The notes below the pieces were generated by a model. That model saw only the letters and a list, made by a program, of their open reading frames with translations, had not been told where the DNA came from and made no database searches. From contig VWZP01008105.1 of the NCBI GenBank assembly GCA_013396995.1, forward strand, positions 62,001 through 126,000: a stretch of 64,000 bases of DNA. The letters are read 5' to 3'. Position 1 is the stretch's first letter, and each line of letters opens with the position of its first letter. The stretch comes from Dicaeum eximium. Lineage: Eukaryota > Chordata > Aves > Passeriformes > Dicaeidae. Positions 61,601 to 64,000 of the stretch are shown piece after piece. Position numbers and translations under genes: made by a program.

Positions 61601-63380
61601 AAATAAGACCCTGTCAATACCTGGTCTGATTTAAGGCTATGTTGAAGGAATTCTTTCCCTATGGGTGGGAGTGATGCTGGAAGGAGTTGGGTCTGTGAGC
61701 TGTTGCTGAGGAGAGGTTCAGCTGTAGCACCACATTGCTACCAGATGTATGAGCTTTGCTGATTGAGTTGTTTTGTGATGAGTCATTGAAGTTAGAGTTT
61801 GAAAGGGAAGATTTCTGCCAGTTCTGGTGTTGGGTGAAATGCGAGTAGTTGACATTTTCCTCGTGGGCTTTGAGAGCATTTCTTGCGTTTGATTTCTTGT
61901 AAGTGCAAAGCAAGATTTCTCAAGAGTTGTCACCATTAAAAACAAGTACATTGCTGGCTGAGTGTTAATAATGAACTGGTTTTGCTTCTCAGGAACTTGA
62001 CACTATGCCTACAACCAATTAGCGACTCCAGATGGATTCATTATCATTGATTTTAATAAATGAGTGATAATTTCTAACGCTTACTTGCAACTGAAGTCCA
62101 TTCTGAGGCAGGGGTGTTTTTTTCTGGTGTACTGTGTATTGTGAAGTTAAATAGCAGTTCTGCCTGCATATAGATTTGCAAAATGAGGATCTTCTTAATA
62201 GTCTAAGGGTTTGGGGCAGAAAATAATGAAAATAACATTTAGTAGAAAAAGACTTTAGAGCTTTTAATTCATAGCAGTGAAGAGGAACCATTGCCTCTAA
62301 AAGATTCACAAATTATTTTTACTAACAATCTTTGCCATGCACATTTCTGCTCCTGCATTCAGCAGAAACAATTTCTGCTGGTCTCCAGGTGTGAGACCTT
62401 CAGCTTAAAAGTTTTCCTCTATCAGGCACATGCACATCTCTTGGTCCCAGATTCTGACTATTCAATAAAATGCTTTTTATTGATGACAAAATATTTGTGT
62501 TTAAGCATATTTTCCATTTGAGAATATAAAATACAATTGACACTCACCTGTTCACTGTATTGTAATTAAGGTTACAGTGGTGTTTAAAAGCCTCACAGGA
62601 ACTTGCAATATTGTAGTTCTAGATGCTGTACAGATGGTGACACTTTCTGTGTTGAAGAGATGGGGACCAGCTATTTAATTGTGCCTAAGCCAGGACTACT
62701 CTATTTTTATAATGCCTGGTGGGTAATTTTACTAAGCTCTTGGAAGTGCATTTGAGTACTGAGACTCCTTGCTGACAGATAGGGCACAGCGTGAGGAAGT
62801 CTAAGGATGAGATGGGAAAGTGCAGTGGAGACATGAGGCAAGATCTGACAACTGGCAAAGAGTGAAGCTAGGCTCAGAACACGACTCTCTTGGGTCCCAT
62901 CAAGCACTGCCTTCTCTGAAGAGAGATGGTAATGCTGTGTGGACTTGCAGTCTGTTTGCTAGACAGCTCTGGGTTGTGCACGTAGTTCCTTAACTACAGG
63001 CTATTTACAGCATGGCTGCAATTACAGAACCTGAATTTTAAGATTGTGGATGACCTGACAGTGTCAAATTACTCAATTCCTATCTGTTGCATGATTGTAC
63101 TCCTGATAGGTTAACACCTGTCTCAAACATATTTTGTTACCTATTTCAGATGTTTATCATCTTACTTCCGTTGCTAATTCTTTACACCTCATGTGTACAG
63201 GCAAGAACTGCATTTGGAAAGGTCATAATACCTCTTTGATGGCTCAGCAGATCGATTGTCCACATCTTCTTTATCATTAATCTTTTCCTGATGACCTGCT
63301 TTACTGTTACTGGTTTTTCGGTTCTGAGGGTATCAGCAGTGTAAAAAGAGACCTGATCCATACACCAAAGGGCTTTTGTT

Positions 63381-63440
63381 GACTCAGGAGTTGGACTCAG
63401 TGATCCTTGTGGGTCCCTTCCAGTTCAGGATATTCTGTGT
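63381..63440 (+). mobile_element. CR1 LINE tail, sense, in MTMR2 intron 1
   Basis: The words 'gactcaggagttggactcag', 'gtgggtcccttccagttcag' and a decayed ATTCTGTG tail mark the last ~60 bp of a CR1 copy. It is the same kind of very short, 5'-truncated tail as the one in the MAML2 3' UTR. Confidence 0.88.
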
Positions 63441-64000
63441 TACCAGAAAGCTTAGTCAAGGAAAACAAACAGCAGGCCTTCATTAGAAATGAAGGAAATA
63501 GTCCAGAGGTCACCTTGATATATTGGTGTTATAGTACAAGTGTAGTTGTAATACAGCACATGAAAAAGTCTTTTTATTTGTCCATGGGAAGCCCAGTCCA
63601 CCATGAGGGAACAGTGTGACAAGAAGAGCATTAAGTGCTTGGTTTGTTGAGATGTCTGGGATAACCCAGGGAAGCGAGAATACAGGAGAGACACTGTCAT
63701 GGTAATTACTCCATCTTCATTTTTAGCTGAAATAACATCTGGCTTTTTTATTGCCCCAGTAACTGGGAGCTAATTGAAGAAAAAAAAAAATCAGTGAAAC
63801 AACAACAAAAAAATCAATGGAACTTTTCAAGTATTTGCTTTTCTCTTTCCTACCATCTGTAGTTACTTTTGCCAGAGAATGTTCTCACTCAGTAATTTTC
63901 CAGTGATTTCAAGGTAGCGCTATTTTTTGTTTGTCTCTTGCTTCTCTGCTATGTGAATTTTTTGCCATTGCTTTCCAAACCCTGATATATTTGATGAAGA

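Larger units (their letters stand above)
57308..64000 (+). other. MTMR2: MTMR2 intron 1 (part)
   Basis: The intron begins with gtaccg and runs off the right edge. After about 57.9 kb the base composition falls to AT-rich. It holds a candidate cassette exon (57595-57714), a minus-strand CR1 piece (58186-58650) and a short CR1 tail (63381-63440). From 59.1 to 63.3 kb I see no exon, RNA gene or mobile element; ORFs stay under 100 codons. Confidence 0.8.

Noticed and set aside
57308..64000. MTMR2 exon 2
   Set aside because: I looked for coding sequence continuing the exon 1 Ser-rich leader (human-like SASTSHSENSVHTKS) behind an acceptor and did not find it. It is probably to the right of the window.
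1..64000. CRISPR arrays, operons, tRNA or rRNA genes
   Set aside because: No spaced direct repeats of CRISPR type, no prokaryotic gene layout and no tRNA or rRNA core motif were seen. The sequence is plainly vertebrate.

Overview
The window is vertebrate nuclear DNA, and most likely from a bird. Exons are small and split by long introns, and several copies end in CR1-type LINE tails (41.4, 63.4, 34.6, 19.9 kb). One LTR carries a primer-binding site like that of avian alpharetroviruses. The CR1 tail wording and the LTR look songbird-like, but the species cannot be fixed from this alone.

Two genes are recognised, both on the + strand. (1) MAML2 (Mastermind-like 2, a Notch transcriptional co-activator): the window opens inside its second intron. 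It contains the last three coding exons (29786-29989, 32029-32140, 37878-38860), which encode the C-terminal ~432 residues, plus a ~3.1 kb 3' UTR with poly(A) signals near 41.92-41.96 kb. The Notch/CSL-binding exon 1 and the large exon 2 lie upstream of the window. (2) MTMR2 (myotubularin-related phosphoinositide 3-phosphatase): a CpG-island promoter at about 56.93-57.48 kb and the first coding exon (57225-57307). The rest of the gene lies beyond the right edge. The MAML2-MTMR2 tandem order matches the human 11q21 arrangement.

Layout: 1-29785 MAML2 intron 2 with CR1 fragments, an LTR (12.85-13.13 kb), a mosaic pentanucleotide array (14.05-14.43 kb) and a purine tract (26.35-26.41 kb); 29.8-38.9 kb MAML2 exons 3-5; 38.9-42.0 kb MAML2 3' UTR, with a short CR1 insertion; 42.0-56.9 kb intergenic, with an old CR1 copy at 46.9 kb; 56.9-57.5 kb MTMR2 promoter and exon 1; 57.3-64.0 kb MTMR2 intron 1, with a candidate cassette exon and CR1 pieces.

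The two genes are neighbours rather than partners in one pathway: MAML2 acts in the nucleus on Notch target genes, MTMR2 on endosomal phosphoinositides. I found no wholly new gene system. The most unusual items are the mosaic pentamer array, whose transcribed strand has the TAGAA/TGGAA composition of the human SCA31 repeat, the LTR with a tRNA-Trp-like primer site, and an open, phase-preserving 120-nt candidate exon in MTMR2 intron 1.
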